NCBI RefSeq assembly: GCF_000026365.1
Contig: NC_012996.1
Coordinates: forward strand, 496,001 to 560,000
Reading direction: 5' to 3'
Length of the DNA: 64,000 bases
From: Zygosaccharomyces rouxii
Lineage: Eukaryota; Ascomycota; Saccharomycetes; Saccharomycetales; Saccharomycetaceae
Part shown: positions 9,987 to 21,573 of the stretch, in pieces
Layout: the number at the start of each line of letters is the position of its first letter
How positions within the stretch are numbered: the stretch's first letter is position 1
Position numbers and translations under genes: made by a program
Notes under the pieces: generated by a model
The model's input: only the letters and a program-made list of their open reading frames with translations
Told to the model about the DNA's origin: nothing
Database searches by the model: none

Positions 9987-11273
9987 ATGACTGATGCATT
10001 TGATCAGGCGTTAGAGAATCCAGAGACTGCATCTCAAATACACTTGCCCACCAATGACGTTGATTTAGGCGATCTCGGTAGTGATGAAAGCTCCTCATCA
10101 TCATATGAAAGTGAAGATAGTGATGAGGAGGAAGAAGAAGTGGCAGAGTACGGAGACGCAGAAGAAGAAGAAGAAGGTGGCGGTGGCGATGTCATTAAAT
10201 CAAAGCACGAAGTGACCGAGGAACAAGTGCCTGATTTACCCGATGATTATGAAATACCGGAAAGCGCTACGATCTCACCGATCGGTAAAATAAAAAGTGC
10301 ATTTGATAACAATATTATCATTGAAGCAGTAGTTTCCGGGGAGAAAAGGGTTCTAAAGGAAGGCTCCATCCTCTGCCTTGAGGACAAGAGTCTAATTGGT
10401 ATTCTTTGTGAAGTTTTTGGACCACTACAGAAACCATTCTATAGGGTTGCACTGCCCGTTTCCAAGAAGGAAAGATTCGATCAACTAAAGGAACAACTTG
10501 GCTCAAACGTATGCATCGTTGTTCCCGAAGCTCACTGGGTTGATACTTTTGAACTGAAAAAACTAAAAGGTACGGATGCATCCAATGGCTACGATGAAGA
10601 ATTACCAGAGGAAGAACAAGAATTCTCTGATGATGAGAAGGAAGCCATCTCTAAAAAGATGAAGAAAGAACAGAATAAGAAGAAAAAAGAAAATGGAAAA
10701 CCAAAACAACCCAGGTCTGGAGGTGTGGATAAAATTCCAAATAATTTACAATCAATGAAAGTTCCGCAGGCGATGACATCTGTTTCTTATAGATCAAGAA
10801 ATTCTCGACAGGCACCACAGCAAAGTCCACCTGCAGCATATGAACAACCTCATCATCAATATCAACCACCTCGACCAAGACCACAAGCAATACCACAACC
10901 GCAGTTACCACCACAGACGCAACAACCAATTTATCAACCTCCACCCACTCCATACAATTATGGTGTGCCCTACGTGCAGCAGTCGCCATCGTTTCAACAG
11001 CCGCCATCGTTTCAACAGCCGCCATCGTTTCAGCCGTTCGTATCACCGTACCCCCAGCCTCAGCCGTTGTATCAGGCTCCAATGTACTACCCGCCTCAAC
11101 CTCAGCCACAATTCCCAATGCCAGGACCGGCACCAGGACCAGGACCAGCTCCAGCACCAGTGCAACAAAACATGCAACAGGTATTACAACTGCATCAACT
11201 GTTAGTTCAACAACAACAACAGCAACAACAACAGCAACAAGGGCAAAATCAGCATTTCAATTACGACGACTAA
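9987..11273 (+). CDS. NAF1: Naf1, H/ACA snoRNP assembly factor
   Basis: The 428-residue product has the layout of Naf1 (S. cerevisiae 492 aa): an acidic Ser/Glu-rich N-terminus (30-75), the Gar1/Naf1 beta-barrel core at about 90-190 (EAVVSGEKRVLKEGSILCLEDKS onward), a Lys-rich basic stretch around 225-240, and a Pro/Gln-rich tail from 270. The tail contains three PPSFQQ-type repeats (DNA about 10,984-11,035) and a poly-Gln run near the end. Naf1 chaperones the Cbf5-Nop10-Nhp2 core to H/ACA RNA transcription sites in the nucleus before Gar1 replaces it. It lies in the TEP1-FAR11-SPC98-ESBP6-NAF1 order of S. cerevisiae and abuts MSH1 tail to tail (32 bp). Confidence 0.94.
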   Translation: MTDAFDQALENPETASQIHLPTNDVDLGDLGSDESSSSSYESEDSDEEEEEVAEYGDAEEEEEGGGGDVIKSKHEVTEEQVPDLPDDYEIPESATISPIGKIKSAFDNNIIIEAVVSGEKRVLKEGSILCLEDKSLIGILCEVFGPLQKPFYRVALPVSKKERFDQLKEQLGSNVCIVVPEAHWVDTFELKKLKGTDASNGYDEELPEEEQEFSDDEKEAISKKMKKEQNKKKKENGKPKQPRSGGVDKIPNNLQSMKVPQAMTSVSYRSRNSRQAPQQSPPAAYEQPHHQYQPPRPRPQAIPQPQLPPQTQQPIYQPPPTPYNYGVPYVQQSPSFQQPPSFQQPPSFQPFVSPYPQPQPLYQAPMYYPPQPQPQFPMPGPAPGPGPAPAPVQQNMQQVLQLHQLLVQQQQQQQQQQQGQNQHFNYDD

Positions 11274-11305
11274 AAAATATACTTTTTATCTTTTCTGTAC
11301 CATAG

Positions 11306-14170
11306 TCATGAAAGCACTTCTTTGGCGATTTCCAGCGCATCCCCAGGGAAACCAGCCGTTTCGGCCACTCTAAGGGCATCTGAAGTTTCACAAATCCCAG
11401 GTTTCAACTTATGATCGTAGTAAAAATCGCCCTCTAAAGTTTCCACAACCCCACTCTTGTAAAATTGAATCTTTTCTGTAAGGTCACCTTCGCTTCTTCG
11501 TTGAAGAATATCGTTCAATTCTTGACCAAAATGTGTAGCAAACAACGATCGACAGACATTATTCTTGATGAGATGTCTCAACGTTGCATATGCAATACTT
11601 ATTCCCTCTTTACCGCTAGTTCCACGGCCAATTTCATCCAATATAGCCAAAGATCTGTTCGTTGCGCCCTTAAGGATAAATGACGTCTCTACCATTTCTA
11701 CCATAAATGTACTCATCTCATTGTAAAGGTCATCCGCGGATCCAACTCTACTAAATATCTTATCCACTAGGCCAATCCTTGCACTTTTACATGGAACAAA
11801 GCACCCCATTTGAGCCAATAGAACTATCACTGCATTCTGCCTTAAAAAGGTAGATTTACCACCCATATTAGGACCTGAGACAACCCACAATTCACCAGCA
11901 TTTAATTGACAGTCATTTTCAGTAAACTTTTCCAAGGACCTATTCGATATAGCATCTTCAACCACTAAATGGCGTCCGCCGACAATTTCTAGGCGGTCAC
12001 TTTGATCAACTATAGGACACACCAAGTTTCTTTCACGGGCTAATACAGCAAATGAGGATAAGATATCCAAATACCCCAAAATATCAGAAATTGCACGAAC
12101 TTCATTACTCTTTTCAATAAATCTTTTCTTGAATTCGTTCATTATGTTTATCTCTTCTTTCCTAATCTTGAAAACTGCCATTTCTAACTCAGTACCTAAT
12201 TTTGTCCAACTTTCATGTGTAAACCAAACTGTCTGTGATGATTTTTGTAAGACATGGAACGAATTTTGCTTAGCAAGTTCAACCACTCTTTTTAAATGGT
12301 TAATACCGCCAGTTACTCGTAGAGCATAATCACCATTTTGTTTTCTTCTCAATAACACACTTTTACAACCCCACTCATCAATAAAATAACTTTGGTATGT
12401 CCTCTGTAGAGAACATTTTTGATCGCGAAGTTCAGCGTATCTCTTATGAAGATCCTTTAATCTTTGACTATAGTCTACATTTACGACCCAGCTTTCCTTT
12501 AAGTTTCCCTCTTGCTGCAACTCGGTTGCCCCAGTCTCTTCCAATTCGGCGGATTCTTCGGCGGCTTCTCCATCTTGTGTTAAGTTTTCAGATTTCACAA
12601 GCTCTTCTTCATTTAGTCCAGTAAGCACATCAGAAATGATTTGTCTATCAAATTTTAATTGAAGCACAAGTGTCTCAATTATTCTTTTCGATGAGGAATC
12701 AGAGTTTTGGGATTCCTTTTGCAAATGGTATCCTATATCTAGAGCCACTTGTATCGATCGCGCCAACTGAATAATTTCTAAAGCTTCCCCTCTACCAAAA
12801 CTGAATTTTTGCAGTATCCTTGCTAAATCATGAGTCTTTTTCAATAAAAATATCAGTGTATCAGTACAATCATTGCTAGCTTTAAAGAATTTGACGATCC
12901 TTTGTCTGTTTTTAATTTCTTTCAAGTCCATGGAAGGTCCAGATAACCACTGGACTAAAAGTCTTGCACCAACTGGTGTTACAGTTCTTCTAACAGTAGA
13001 CAACAAAGTTCCCCTTTTCCTGTTATCTCTCACGGAAGTGTGTAATTCAAGAGCTGCGCTGGTTCTTGAATCGATTTGCATGATAGAAGCCGTAATTTTC
13101 CTCTGAGGGACCTGAAAGTTCATGTGGAAATCTGGTAAATGTTCACTCACATATATGAGTATATTCCTGAGTGCGGCAATCTCCTTCTGAGTGAACTGTT
13201 GAAAAGTGATTTTCAACTGATTGATTCCCTCTTTACTATTCCCCGCCGTGAAGAGACCGTAGAATGTGTCCATAGTACGGTGCCTCTGAGGCAACTTTTG
13301 GTATTTCATGAAATATTTCTTTAATTCCACTAATTCTGAATACCAATATCCCGACTCTAAGTTGAATTGTGCTAGTTCTTCATCTAATAAAATCTCTCTT
13401 GGTTGAATTCTAGTTATCGCAGAGGCCAAATCTTTCAAAAGAATCTGTTGTACTGAAATTTCACCTGTGGATACATCACACCAACAAAGACCAATTTTCA
13501 TATCAGGATCAGCAAGGTTCTTCATGCAATTTTCTGGGAATTCAATATTCAATAAATGTGTATTCTCTTGGAGATTTTCAAACGCTTCATCAATGAAAGT
13601 TCCTGGAGTAACAATTCTGGTTACACGCCTATAGAATTTGTTGACGTCGTTATCTGCAGGAGTATCTCTTTTGAACTGATCTGCAATAGTAACACTATAG
13701 CCGTAGTTATTCACTAGTACTTTCAAATGTCGATTTAATTGAGGTACAGGAAATCCAGCGAATGGAACTTTACCAAAAGTGTAATTTTTGCTGGTCAAAG
13801 AAATGTTCAGTTGGGGAGCATACATGGTAGCATGCTCAAAGTACAATTCATAGAAAGAACCCATTTGTGTCAAAACCACATGAGATTTGTAACGATCCAT
13901 CAAGTCTCTAGCATACTGTAAAGATGGCGGCAATTGTGTTTGTGACTTTTTGCGTAAGTCTGTGGATTGCTCACTTAAATTTGATGACTTAGATCTTTTG
14001 AAAGCAATTGGAGGAGAACTGGTATCTATAGCATTTTCTTCTGTTGGGTAATTCGATTCTTTGTTATCCAAAGTAAGCGATAGTTTGGTAACTTTCGGTT
14101 TAGAAATATACGTTCGAAGTGTATACCTCACTTGAAAGCATAGTGGGTTTATACGGCCTGACCAAAGCAT
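11306..14170 (-). CDS. MSH1: Msh1, mitochondrial MutS homologue
   Basis: The 954-residue protein is close in length to S. cerevisiae Msh1 (959 aa). A basic N-terminal leader ([21 protein letters not shown]) fits a mitochondrial targeting sequence. The mismatch-recognition domain starts near residue 80 and carries the MutS Phe-x-Glu motif within MGSFYELY (about 102-109). The connector, lever and clamp regions follow. The C-terminal ATPase has Walker [10 protein letters not shown] (about 770), Walker [13 protein letters not shown] and the ATHFGQEL motif. It acts in mitochondrial DNA mismatch repair and stability. Its S. cerevisiae neighbours YHR119C (SET1) and YHR118W (ORC6) follow here too. 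Confidence 0.95.
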   Translation of the reverse strand: MLWSGRINPLCFQVRYTLRTYISKPKVTKLSLTLDNKESNYPTEENAIDTSSPPIAFKRSKSSNLSEQSTDLRKKSQTQLPPSLQYARDLMDRYKSHVVLTQMGSFYELYFEHATMYAPQLNISLTSKNYTFGKVPFAGFPVPQLNRHLKVLVNNYGYSVTIADQFKRDTPADNDVNKFYRRVTRIVTPGTFIDEAFENLQENTHLLNIEFPENCMKNLADPDMKIGLCWCDVSTGEISVQQILLKDLASAITRIQPREILLDEELAQFNLESGYWYSELVELKKYFMKYQKLPQRHRTMDTFYGLFTAGNSKEGINQLKITFQQFTQKEIAALRNILIYVSEHLPDFHMNFQVPQRKITASIMQIDSRTSAALELHTSVRDNRKRGTLLSTVRRTVTPVGARLLVQWLSGPSMDLKEIKNRQRIVKFFKASNDCTDTLIFLLKKTHDLARILQKFSFGRGEALEIIQLARSIQVALDIGYHLQKESQNSDSSSKRIIETLVLQLKFDRQIISDVLTGLNEEELVKSENLTQDGEAAEESAELEETGATELQQEGNLKESWVVNVDYSQRLKDLHKRYAELRDQKCSLQRTYQSYFIDEWGCKSVLLRRKQNGDYALRVTGGINHLKRVVELAKQNSFHVLQKSSQTVWFTHESWTKLGTELEMAVFKIRKEEINIMNEFKKRFIEKSNEVRAISDILGYLDILSSFAVLARERNLVCPIVDQSDRLEIVGGRHLVVEDAISNRSLEKFTENDCQLNAGELWVVSGPNMGGKSTFLRQNAVIVLLAQMGCFVPCKSARIGLVDKIFSRVGSADDLYNEMSTFMVEMVETSFILKGATNRSLAILDEIGRGTSGKEGISIAYATLRHLIKNNVCRSLFATHFGQELNDILQRRSEGDLTEKIQFYKSGVVETLEGDFYYDHKLKPGICETSDALRVAETAGFPGDALEIAKEVLS

Positions 14171-14393
14171 GCTTCAAATGCTAGCATAGGCCTTTATAAA
14201 TACGATTGTATACCTTCATCTCAACATCGAGAGTTCATTAAACAAAGTCTTTCGTACTTCTTGAAACTTCATGAAAAACTAGAGCGAAGATGAACAAATT
14301 ATACTAATATGATTATTTCCATTTAACAAAAATTAAGAATAAAATGTCATGTTTACTTAAATGCTTAAAAAAATAGAAATAAAACTCCATAAC

Positions 14394-17300
14394 TCAGTTT
14401 AGGAACCCTTTACAACTTGGCGCGCCGCACAAACATGGCAATCTTTCTTCAGCATCAATTTCTCGTTCAAATTTGTAATCGTAAGTCAGTTCTTCATTAG
14501 CTCCAATGTCTCTTAGTGCGTAGATAACAATTCTCTTCATACCACCTACTTTGATAATTTTGGCAGTACAACTGGGTTCACAACAATGGTTAATAAACCG
14601 CGCTATACCTCCCTTCTTTGTTGCATCTATGACGGTATTTTCATCAATTCTGAATAAATAACTGGAGCCAATACCGCTTTTCAGATACCGTATTTCTCTC
14701 ATCTCAGCCACTGGTTGCCTTATTCTTTCACCAACGTATTCGATAATCATCTCCTTAGCTGCAATAGGTTCCAGGGCATATAACCCCCAATTGTGAATCG
14801 TTGAGCGTGCAAAAGTAACAGGTTTTTTCCTCTTGTTGAGTTGATTTAGGGACAAAAGTTCAGATTCAGTACCAATAGCAGCCCTCTGAGCTTCAATATC
14901 CTGTTGAAACCTTCTGTTAGAAGCCCTATTGTCTCTGGATGATGAAATCTCTTGTGGAACTGATTCAGGTTCCTCCAAGTTCTCCGATTCTTCACGTTCA
15001 ACCTCAGGTGTACCATCCTTTGTTTCGCTATGATAACTTACAGTATTTAGAGGTTGATGAGGTTTACGGCGATGAGGCAAGTAACATGATTTTAATTTTT
15101 CAGGTATCTTTCTGTAGCCTTGAGCTTTGAACGAACCATTTCCTGTTAGTAGGAGTGAATCCAACGGAGCTCCAAGTAGTCTCAATTGGTTTTCTTGATC
15201 AACTCTGAAGTTTTGAGCCTGAGAACGTAGCTTCCAGATCCGATATTCTAAAGTCCCATCATGCTCAGATTTCTCATCATTTTGATTAGGTTCGTCGAGT
15301 CCTAAAACCTTCTTCAAAATGAACAAATCTTCCATATCAGTAACGGTCTTTTGTAAATCATCAATGAATAAATTGGGACGGATGGTGTCATCTGGTTGAA
15401 TAGGTTTGGGCAAACCACCTACACTGGGCCTGTAAGGTTCAGGAATTCTCATAATCTCTTCAGCTTTCTTGCTCACGAACAATGGTTTTTCAGCATGATC
15501 AATTTCTGGAGTGGTAGATTCCGTTTCCACTTTGATCATCTTCTTCTGTTCCACGTTATCATCTTCACCACTTTCATATTCAGTTGCATCTGAAGACGTC
15601 ATTTCTTCATCTTCAGACTCATCAAATGGTGAGGATGTCGAAGGCGCCACCGGTGTTTGTTCCTTGGACAAAGAATCATCGTTTAACATATGTGCCATTG
15701 GCTTAACACCTTTGAACAATTTTCTTCTTCCTGAAGGTAGAATGTCAATGACCTCTGAACCACGTCTCTTTAAGCGGTTACGGTTGGATTGTGTGACTCC
15801 ACCACTGTATAAGCTGAATATGTCGAAATCATTATTAGTGCTCTGCTTCTTCTTCAATTCTTCTGCCTTTTTGGCGACTACCTCTTTTCTTTCCTTTTCC
15901 TTAACTTCCTTTTTGGCAATCAAGTCTGGGAAAGATGCTGGGTTCAACGTATCAAAGACAGCCGGGCCGATGATTCGTTTCCGAATATCTACATGTAATG
16001 CATTTTCCAGATCTTTCAGGATGTAACTAGTAGCCGCGCTTATTAATTCTTCCTTAGTTTTATAGGTTGGCAGCTGATTTGATGATTTTGGCAAAGCAGC
16101 ATGGTTACCATTAATATCATTTGTAGGTTGCTTATCAACTGTAGGGGCAATGAGCTGAAATCTGACATCAACTGGGGCTCTTTTAGCACGAGAAGTTATC
16201 AACATCTTGCCTGATTCTACTTTTTGGCAGTTCCTTGCATGCTCTAGATCATTAAAAACAACGTAAAGGCCGCTTGAATGATCCAAAATTCTCGACCACC
16301 TATATCTTCTCAATTTAACTTTGAAATCTTCCACTCTCAGTCCATGATGTAGGGCAAATGATTTGGAAACTACCAATACAGGCCTACCATTTATCTGTTT
16401 AGCCAAATCAAGAGGAATTTTCCTTTCAGAATACGCCTGCGATTCCTTTTTCTCCTCTTCCTTTTGCCTTTTCTCCATCTTTTTCATATCATTTGTAATT
16501 TTTCTAACCCTGTTTAAATTATCTGTCACTGTCCTTGATATTGTCTTTTCTAAAATATTATTTTTGTTAAGAGTACAATTGAATTTAGTACCTAAGATCG
16601 AACAACCTCTGCCTTCATGGTCTTTAAATGCCATATATGCCGCCCTAGCGGCATCATCCAATTTACCTGAATAGCTTCCATACCTTATCAAATAGATATG
16701 TAGCGGCAACGCACTATTAGGGTCACTGAACGCTTCAAAATGGGATATTTCTCCATACCGCTTGAAATAATTTTTAATCGATATGTCCTGTACCGTCGCC
16801 ACATTAGATAATAACGAAAGTACAATTTCGTTAGGAGGTGGCGGACCTACGGAAAATTTGTCATATACTATATGCGGCAGTAATGCTAATTTACTCCTCA
16901 ATTTTCTATATGTGGGGGGAATAACTTGTTGCTGTTGTTGCTGTTGCCGCTGTTCAACACGAGGATCAACAGCTTTCTCTTGCGGTACTCTCTGTTTGAA
17001 AACAGGCCGAGGTTGGCCCATATTGTTCTCCTGTACTAAAACGTACCCATTTGGAGGATATTTAGAATCTTTATTCCAATTTGTCATCTCTTCCATATGA
17101 ATCAATTTCTTTTCTCTAACGTCGAAATAGTGATACTTGGCTTTGAGTTCCTCTGTATCCCATTTTACCCGCGGTATAGGCCTCTTAGTATCTTCTTCAT
17201 GATTCAATAACGGTGATTCGTAAGAAGATGAAGACCCGTCATTAACTTCTTCTCGGCGGTTTCTGTGGTTTCTGGATGATACATCGTTGTCCACAAAATT

Positions 17301-17441
17301 TCCATATCTACCATAACGTTTATAACCTCCATTGAAATATGGCTTATGGTTATAATCAGAACCTGACGATTCATGCCAAAAATTACTTCGTTGTGGTCCA
17401 GTAGGAGGTATCGGATAAGACCTCCTGTAGTATCCAGACAT
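14394..17441 (-). CDS. SET1: Set1, histone H3 lysine-4 methyltransferase (COMPASS)
   Basis: The product is 1015 residues from the ATG at 17441 (S. cerevisiae Set1 is 1080 aa); this start gives [10 protein letters not shown], like the homologue's MSNYYRR. An RRM-like RNA-binding module is at about 200-300, a second Set1-type RNA-binding region at about 345-430, and an acidic linker at 590-640. The n-SET region precedes the C-terminal SET domain (about 880-1000), with [19 protein letters not shown] and LTYDYKFE. The post-SET cysteines [13 protein letters not shown] end the protein. Set1 is the catalytic subunit of COMPASS and mono-, di- and trimethylates H3K4 at active genes. It is divergent from ORC6. 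Confidence 0.96.
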   Translation of the reverse strand: MSGYYRRSYPIPPTGPQRSNFWHESSGSDYNHKPYFNGGYKRYGRYGNFVDNDVSSRNHRNRREEVNDGSSSSYESPLLNHEEDTKRPIPRVKWDTEELKAKYHYFDVREKKLIHMEEMTNWNKDSKYPPNGYVLVQENNMGQPRPVFKQRVPQEKAVDPRVEQRQQQQQQQVIPPTYRKLRSKLALLPHIVYDKFSVGPPPPNEIVLSLLSNVATVQDISIKNYFKRYGEISHFEAFSDPNSALPLHIYLIRYGSYSGKLDDAARAAYMAFKDHEGRGCSILGTKFNCTLNKNNILEKTISRTVTDNLNRVRKITNDMKKMEKRQKEEEKKESQAYSERKIPLDLAKQINGRPVLVVSKSFALHHGLRVEDFKVKLRRYRWSRILDHSSGLYVVFNDLEHARNCQKVESGKMLITSRAKRAPVDVRFQLIAPTVDKQPTNDINGNHAALPKSSNQLPTYKTKEELISAATSYILKDLENALHVDIRKRIIGPAVFDTLNPASFPDLIAKKEVKEKERKEVVAKKAEELKKKQSTNNDFDIFSLYSGGVTQSNRNRLKRRGSEVIDILPSGRRKLFKGVKPMAHMLNDDSLSKEQTPVAPSTSSPFDESEDEEMTSSDATEYESGEDDNVEQKKMIKVETESTTPEIDHAEKPLFVSKKAEEIMRIPEPYRPSVGGLPKPIQPDDTIRPNLFIDDLQKTVTDMEDLFILKKVLGLDEPNQNDEKSEHDGTLEYRIWKLRSQAQNFRVDQENQLRLLGAPLDSLLLTGNGSFKAQGYRKIPEKLKSCYLPHRRKPHQPLNTVSYHSETKDGTPEVEREESENLEEPESVPQEISSSRDNRASNRRFQQDIEAQRAAIGTESELLSLNQLNKRKKPVTFARSTIHNWGLYALEPIAAKEMIIEYVGERIRQPVAEMREIRYLKSGIGSSYLFRIDENTVIDATKKGGIARFINHCCEPSCTAKIIKVGGMKRIVIYALRDIGANEELTYDYKFEREIDAEERLPCLCGAPSCKGFLN

Positions 17442-17792
17442 GCGCAAATGAGAACGACGAAAGAAAGAGTTACTTACTTACTTTCCAATACGTCTGTAGC
17501 TTAGCTTATAACCCTATCAGAGCAAGCCTTGACCTTTTCTATCCATACAACTCGTTATAAAATTATCAATTCTAGTTCAAAGTACGCGATATTGAAACCT
17601 TCAACACATCTGAACTCAGCAGGATATATTTGCGTACAAAGCGATTTTGCCCTGTGAGATGAGAAATGAGCATCAAACTGATTTAAACATTCATAAAGGC
17701 ACATTTTAATGACCATTGTAGCTGGTGAAAACGGTCGAATTGGCTTTTAACGATTGGTTTAACGAGTTGTGGCTTATGAGATTGTGTATACT
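17442..17792. promoter_or_regulatory. SET1/ORC6 divergent intergenic region
   Basis: About 350 bp lie between the two divergent start codons. No further reading frame or RNA gene is visible. No unmistakable MCB (ACGCGT) element was found, although replication genes such as ORC6 can be cell-cycle controlled. Nothing else stands out. Confidence 0.5.
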
Positions 17793-19067
17793 ATGTCAAA
17801 TCATCAAATCCAGAGATGTATAAGGGACATTTTGGGGATAAATCAAGAAGAAAAATTAGATTGGTCCCAAAGTCATTTTAAAAAGCTACTAAGTGCCACT
17901 TCGACACTGCATACTGCATCTTTGAATAAGGTAATGCTGAAACAAGATGAAGAGACTGCTAGATTACATTTATGTGCATATATTGCCTCTGAAAGATTAG
18001 CCGACAAGCATATGCCGGAGTTATCTTATTATATGGATAGAGTTCCTTTAGAACCACGAAAAGCACGTAAATTAATGGAGTTGATTAAACAGAATGTCTT
18101 CCAATTGTCTCCAGTAAAAAATATCCAATGGACGCCAAGTCCGAAGAAGAGGAATGGTACTTCTCCTTTGAAGAATGGTGATAGATTTACAGCCCAAGAT
18201 CCGCAAATACTAAGAAAACAGCTTTTCGATACACCGACTAAAGGTAATAGTCCAGTGGGGGACCCAGTGAAAAATGCGCAGGTAGTGAACCCACCATCTG
18301 CCACTGCGAGTCCGTCTAAGGCTAGAAGGAAATTAGCCTTTGAAGAAGAAGATGAGATGGAGAATCCAGTTCCAGCTAGTAATCAATCACTCGATACTCT
18401 GGCACAACTTTCACTGGTTGCTAATGAAAGACTTAATAACGAGGAAGAAGAGGAAGAATTGAAAAAGAAACCAAGAAGTAATAAACGATCCCAGCAACAG
18501 CAGGAACAGGAGCAGGAGCAGCCAGCTCCGAAAAGGAGGAAGGAAACAGGTAGGTCACGTAGTGAAATGTGTTTATTGCAGAAGAGATATTATAAAGTGA
18601 CACCAGCCGAAATCATCAATTTGTGCAATCAATTTGAAATACCAAAAGATGTCGCCTACAGCATTTTAGATCAATTTATGAGTTACGCATCATACTTAGT
18701 ATGTCCCTGGAAATTAGCATGCGGATTGGTACTAAATGCGACATTTGTCGTTTTCACAGAAAGAAGAAGGAAGGATCCAAGAGTTGATCATTTAATCCTC
18801 GAGAAGATGTGTGGAATAACAAAGGCACCCCAATTGGAAGATATTACAGAATGTATAAACTTGGTTAAAGAACTCATTGAAGGTGAAAAATGGTACCGTG
18901 ATCTACAGATAAAACATAATTACTATAATGGTGCATGCTTTGACGAAGCCATTTCGACAAAATTGGGATCTATGCTTCAACCAAATAACATCTTAGTGTC
19001 TAATGAACAATTCACGAGCTGGAAAAGGAAAATTGAACAGGATCTCTCACTAAAAGATATGCATTGA
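17793..19067 (+). CDS. ORC6: Orc6, origin recognition complex subunit 6
   Basis: From this ATG the product is 424 residues (S. cerevisiae Orc6 is 435) and begins MSNHQIQRCI, aligning with the homologue's MSMQQVQHCV. An upstream in-frame codon at 17769 would add eight unsupported residues. The N-terminal TFIIB-like domain covers residues 1-105. The middle is disordered with several CDK-type Ser/Thr-Pro-x-Lys/Arg sites (TPSPKKR, SPLK, SPSKARRK), the class of site used to block re-licensing after S-phase entry. The C-terminal domain (about 265-424) holds the conserved LVCPWKLACGLVLNATFVVF and FTERRRKDPR segments. It acts in origin binding and Mcm2-7 loading in the nucleus. Confidence 0.95.
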   Translation: MSNHQIQRCIRDILGINQEEKLDWSQSHFKKLLSATSTLHTASLNKVMLKQDEETARLHLCAYIASERLADKHMPELSYYMDRVPLEPRKARKLMELIKQNVFQLSPVKNIQWTPSPKKRNGTSPLKNGDRFTAQDPQILRKQLFDTPTKGNSPVGDPVKNAQVVNPPSATASPSKARRKLAFEEEDEMENPVPASNQSLDTLAQLSLVANERLNNEEEEEELKKKPRSNKRSQQQQEQEQEQPAPKRRKETGRSRSEMCLLQKRYYKVTPAEIINLCNQFEIPKDVAYSILDQFMSYASYLVCPWKLACGLVLNATFVVFTERRRKDPRVDHLILEKMCGITKAPQLEDITECINLVKELIEGEKWYRDLQIKHNYYNGACFDEAISTKLGSMLQPNNILVSNEQFTSWKRKIEQDLSLKDMH

Positions 19068-19131
19068 ATTTTTAAAAGGCATAGCTATTCATATATTTAC
19101 ACATTTACATATATACAGGAATTGACGGGCA

Positions 19132-19410
19132 TTAATATGGTAATAGCCTTCTTAGACGTTGTATATGAGATTCGTGAGCAGGAGTCTTTCCACTGAGAAC
19201 TTTTAAAGACCTACGAGACCAACCGACATTACCATGGTTTCTACCTGCTTTACCTCTTTTAAATCCATCAGCAGTCTTCTTCCATCTTTTAGCAGTTCCC
19301 TTGTGAGTCTTCATCAAATTTCTAGTAAAGACAAGTGACGAACTGTTGAATCCGCCAAAACTGGCGAACGCACTCCTTGAGCCCAATCCTACGATAGAAT
19401 TAAAGAACAT
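19132..19410 (-). CDS. MRP35: Mitochondrial large-subunit ribosomal protein bL35m
   Basis: This small 92-residue basic protein has an N-terminal Ser/Phe-rich leader (1-31) likely to direct import. A bacterial L35-type core follows: KTHKGTAKRWKKTADGFKRGKAGRNHG at about 34-60, ending in HIQRLRRLLPY. It corresponds to S. cerevisiae YNL122C (115 aa), which is also next to TOM70 there. It would be a structural protein of the mitochondrial 54S subunit. It is tail to tail with ORC6 and upstream of TOM70 on the same strand. Confidence 0.88.
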   Translation of the reverse strand: MFFNSIVGLGSRSAFASFGGFNSSSLVFTRNLMKTHKGTAKRWKKTADGFKRGKAGRNHGNVGWSRRSLKVLSGKTPAHESHIQRLRRLLPY

Positions 19411-19758
19411 GAAGCTAACTATCGGATGCGTAGTCCTGCGTTCTTTTCTGTTATATCTCTGTGTAAAAGTCGATTAAGCTCTTCTTTTTCATGTCGTTCA
19501 CTGGATCGTCTTTAGTTCGTTAAGAAATATAGAGAAGCGGTTCACAAGGTAAAGACATACATAACTAAATTGATAATTTAGCAAGAAATGTAGCCATTGA
19601 AGTCGTGGCTTTCCAAATGCTGCTGAAAGAGAAATATTCATTATTTACAGATATATAAAAAAAAAAAAAGATAGTAATAATAATAAAAATGGGGAAGGAA
19701 AAAAAATGTCAGAAAAAAAAAAAACAAAAAACAAAAGATCGGACTATAGAGGACCAGA
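19411..19758. other. MRP35 promoter and TOM70 3' region; A-rich
   Basis: No gene is seen in this 348-bp gap. The half nearest TOM70 has several runs of 8-13 A on the plus strand (around 19,657-19,735), which are T-runs in the TOM70 mRNA sense and could serve as efficiency or positioning elements for its 3' end. The other half is MRP35 upstream DNA. Confidence 0.5.
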
Positions 19759-21573
19759 TTAAATCACACCTTGAGCCTTGTAAGCAGCCAATGTCTCTTC
19801 AATCTTAGCACTAACCAATGGGTCAGCTCTGATTCTCTTTTGAACCTTGGCAGCTTCAGCAAAAGTGGTAGCTTGTAATTTTTCATCAACGGTTCTGGCA
19901 AGGCTTGCAGCTTCTTCGAACAATTTAATAGCGTCATCAATATCTTCTTGTTGTAATTTCAATTGAGCCAAACCGACCTTACCTTGCTCGGATCTAGGGT
20001 CTTTAGCACAAGCTTCTTCCAAAAGCTTAGTTGCTTCAATAAAGTTTTCCACACTTGGTTGTCTTGCCAATAGGGTAGCTTTACCCACCAATGGTGAGAT
20101 ACCAACGTGAATACCATCAACAGCTTCTTCTAATCTCTTTGCAATATCATATTGCTTGAGGGCCTTCTCTAAATCACCTTTGTCTGCCAAAATTTCGGCA
20201 AAAAAGTTGGGTACTTCAGGTGCAGTAGCGAACTTTCTCTTGGCTTCACTGAACAAAGTTTCACAATCATCGAATTTGTTTTCACGGTAAGCCAAACATG
20301 CTAGTTGAATGTATGGGAAAATGTTCTCTTCATTCAATTGTTTTGCCTTATCAAAATCTTGACCAGCCTTTTCGTATTGAGCAGTAATGAAATACATTTG
20401 ACCACGGTGGTAGTAAACAGCTGCGTTTTTAGGATCCAATTTAATTGCCTTATCGAAGAATTCGTAGTATTCTTCAGCTTTACCCTTGTCAGCCATAATC
20501 AATGCCATGTAGATGTAAGAGTTAACCCTTGGATGTAAATCGATAGCCTTTTGAACATCTTCATGAGCACCCAATGGATCGTTCTTCAAGAATCTAAAGA
20601 TACCTCTGTGTTCCAATGCAATGGCATCCTTCTCTTTTAATGCAGCATCATCAGAATTACCTTCGCGTAGTTTGGCATAAGCATCCACAGCTTGGCTAAA
20701 GAATTCATCTGCTTTTTGGTAACCTTCAGAAGATCTCTTGTAAAGGTTTTCCAAACCAGCCTTTAATTTTTGATCAGCTTCGGAGGTTTCATCATAGTTG
20801 GCGAATTCAGTCTCTGGGGTAAAGATACCGAAGAAGGAAGCCAAAGCGGTATCGGATGGTAACAATTGATTCTTTTGTTGACCTAACTTATCCTTCAGAA
20901 CAGTCATTGCTTGCTTATTCAAATTTCTTTCCAACATTGGTTCAATTGAAGAACCACCAAAGTCACCGTTCAACGATAGCACGGAAAGGTCAAACATAGC
21001 ATCAGGGTAGTTTTCTAAACTTTCATTAGCGGAAGCCCTACGCAAAAGAGCCTTTGAATAATCAGGTTTTAATTCTAGAGCCTTGGTACTGTTCTCCACA
21101 ACTTTATCCAATTGATTCATTGATACATAGCAGGCAGAGATATTGGAGTAGAACACCGGGTCTTTCTTCAAAGTCAGAGCGTAGTCATAGTATTTTAAAG
21201 CATTGTCATAGTCCTTTTGCTTGAAAAATTCGTTACCTTTGTCCTTCAATGCTGTTGACCAGGATTCCTTTTGTTCCTCGGACATTTCAGCTACATTGTC
21301 CAACTTTGGCTCTCCCTTTTCATCAACTGGATAAGACACGGCCGCTGATGGAGATGGTGAAGAACCTTGCTTCTTCTTCTTATTCTTTCTCTTCTTCTTT
21401 GATGCAGCAGTTCCATCTGGACTTTCACCTTTCTTGTCATCTGAACCTGCAGCATCTTGCAATTGGCGATAGTACAAGTATGCACCTACGGCAGCTGTAC
21501 CAGCTGCTGCAGTAGTGATAATAGCAGTCTTATTTCTTGAAATAAATCCTGCAACGGAATTGTCAGAGGACAT
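19759..21573 (-). CDS. TOM70: Tom70/Tom71, mitochondrial outer membrane import receptor
   Basis: The 604-residue protein (S. cerevisiae Tom70 is 617) has an N-terminal signal anchor at about 12-31 (ITTAAAGTAAVGAYLYY), a charged Lys-rich linker (52-70), then tandem tetratricopeptide repeats. The first three TPRs (about 103-215, e.g. GNEFFKQKDYDNALKYYDYAL) form the Hsp70/Hsp90-docking clamp. Further TPRs to the C-terminus form the preprotein-binding pocket. The anchor sits in the outer membrane with the TPRs in the cytosol. A genome without the duplication has one gene for the TOM70/TOM71 pair (YNL121C/YHR117W), and its neighbours here come from both S. cerevisiae regions. Confidence 0.95.
   Translation of the reverse strand: MSSDNSVAGFISRNKTAIITTAAAGTAAVGAYLYYRQLQDAAGSDDKKGESPDGTAASKKKRKNKKKKQGSSPSPSAAVSYPVDEKGEPKLDNVAEMSEEQKESWSTALKDKGNEFFKQKDYDNALKYYDYALTLKKDPVFYSNISACYVSMNQLDKVVENSTKALELKPDYSKALLRRASANESLENYPDAMFDLSVLSLNGDFGGSSIEPMLERNLNKQAMTVLKDKLGQQKNQLLPSDTALASFFGIFTPETEFANYDETSEADQKLKAGLENLYKRSSEGYQKADEFFSQAVDAYAKLREGNSDDAALKEKDAIALEHRGIFRFLKNDPLGAHEDVQKAIDLHPRVNSYIYMALIMADKGKAEEYYEFFDKAIKLDPKNAAVYYHRGQMYFITAQYEKAGQDFDKAKQLNEENIFPYIQLACLAYRENKFDDCETLFSEAKRKFATAPEVPNFFAEILADKGDLEKALKQYDIAKRLEEAVDGIHVGISPLVGKATLLARQPSVENFIEATKLLEEACAKDPRSEQGKVGLAQLKLQQEDIDDAIKLFEEAASLARTVDEKLQATTFAEAAKVQKRIRADPLVSAKIEETLAAYKAQGVI

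Noticed and set aside
10651..11157. A 168-codon minus-strand frame inside NAF1.
   Set aside because: It is the mirror of the Pro/Gln-rich repetitive tail of NAF1, which is open in several frames.
15511..16026. A 171-codon plus-strand frame inside SET1.
   Set aside because: Antisense to a well-conserved part of SET1; Ser/Phe-rich composition is typical of antisense frames.
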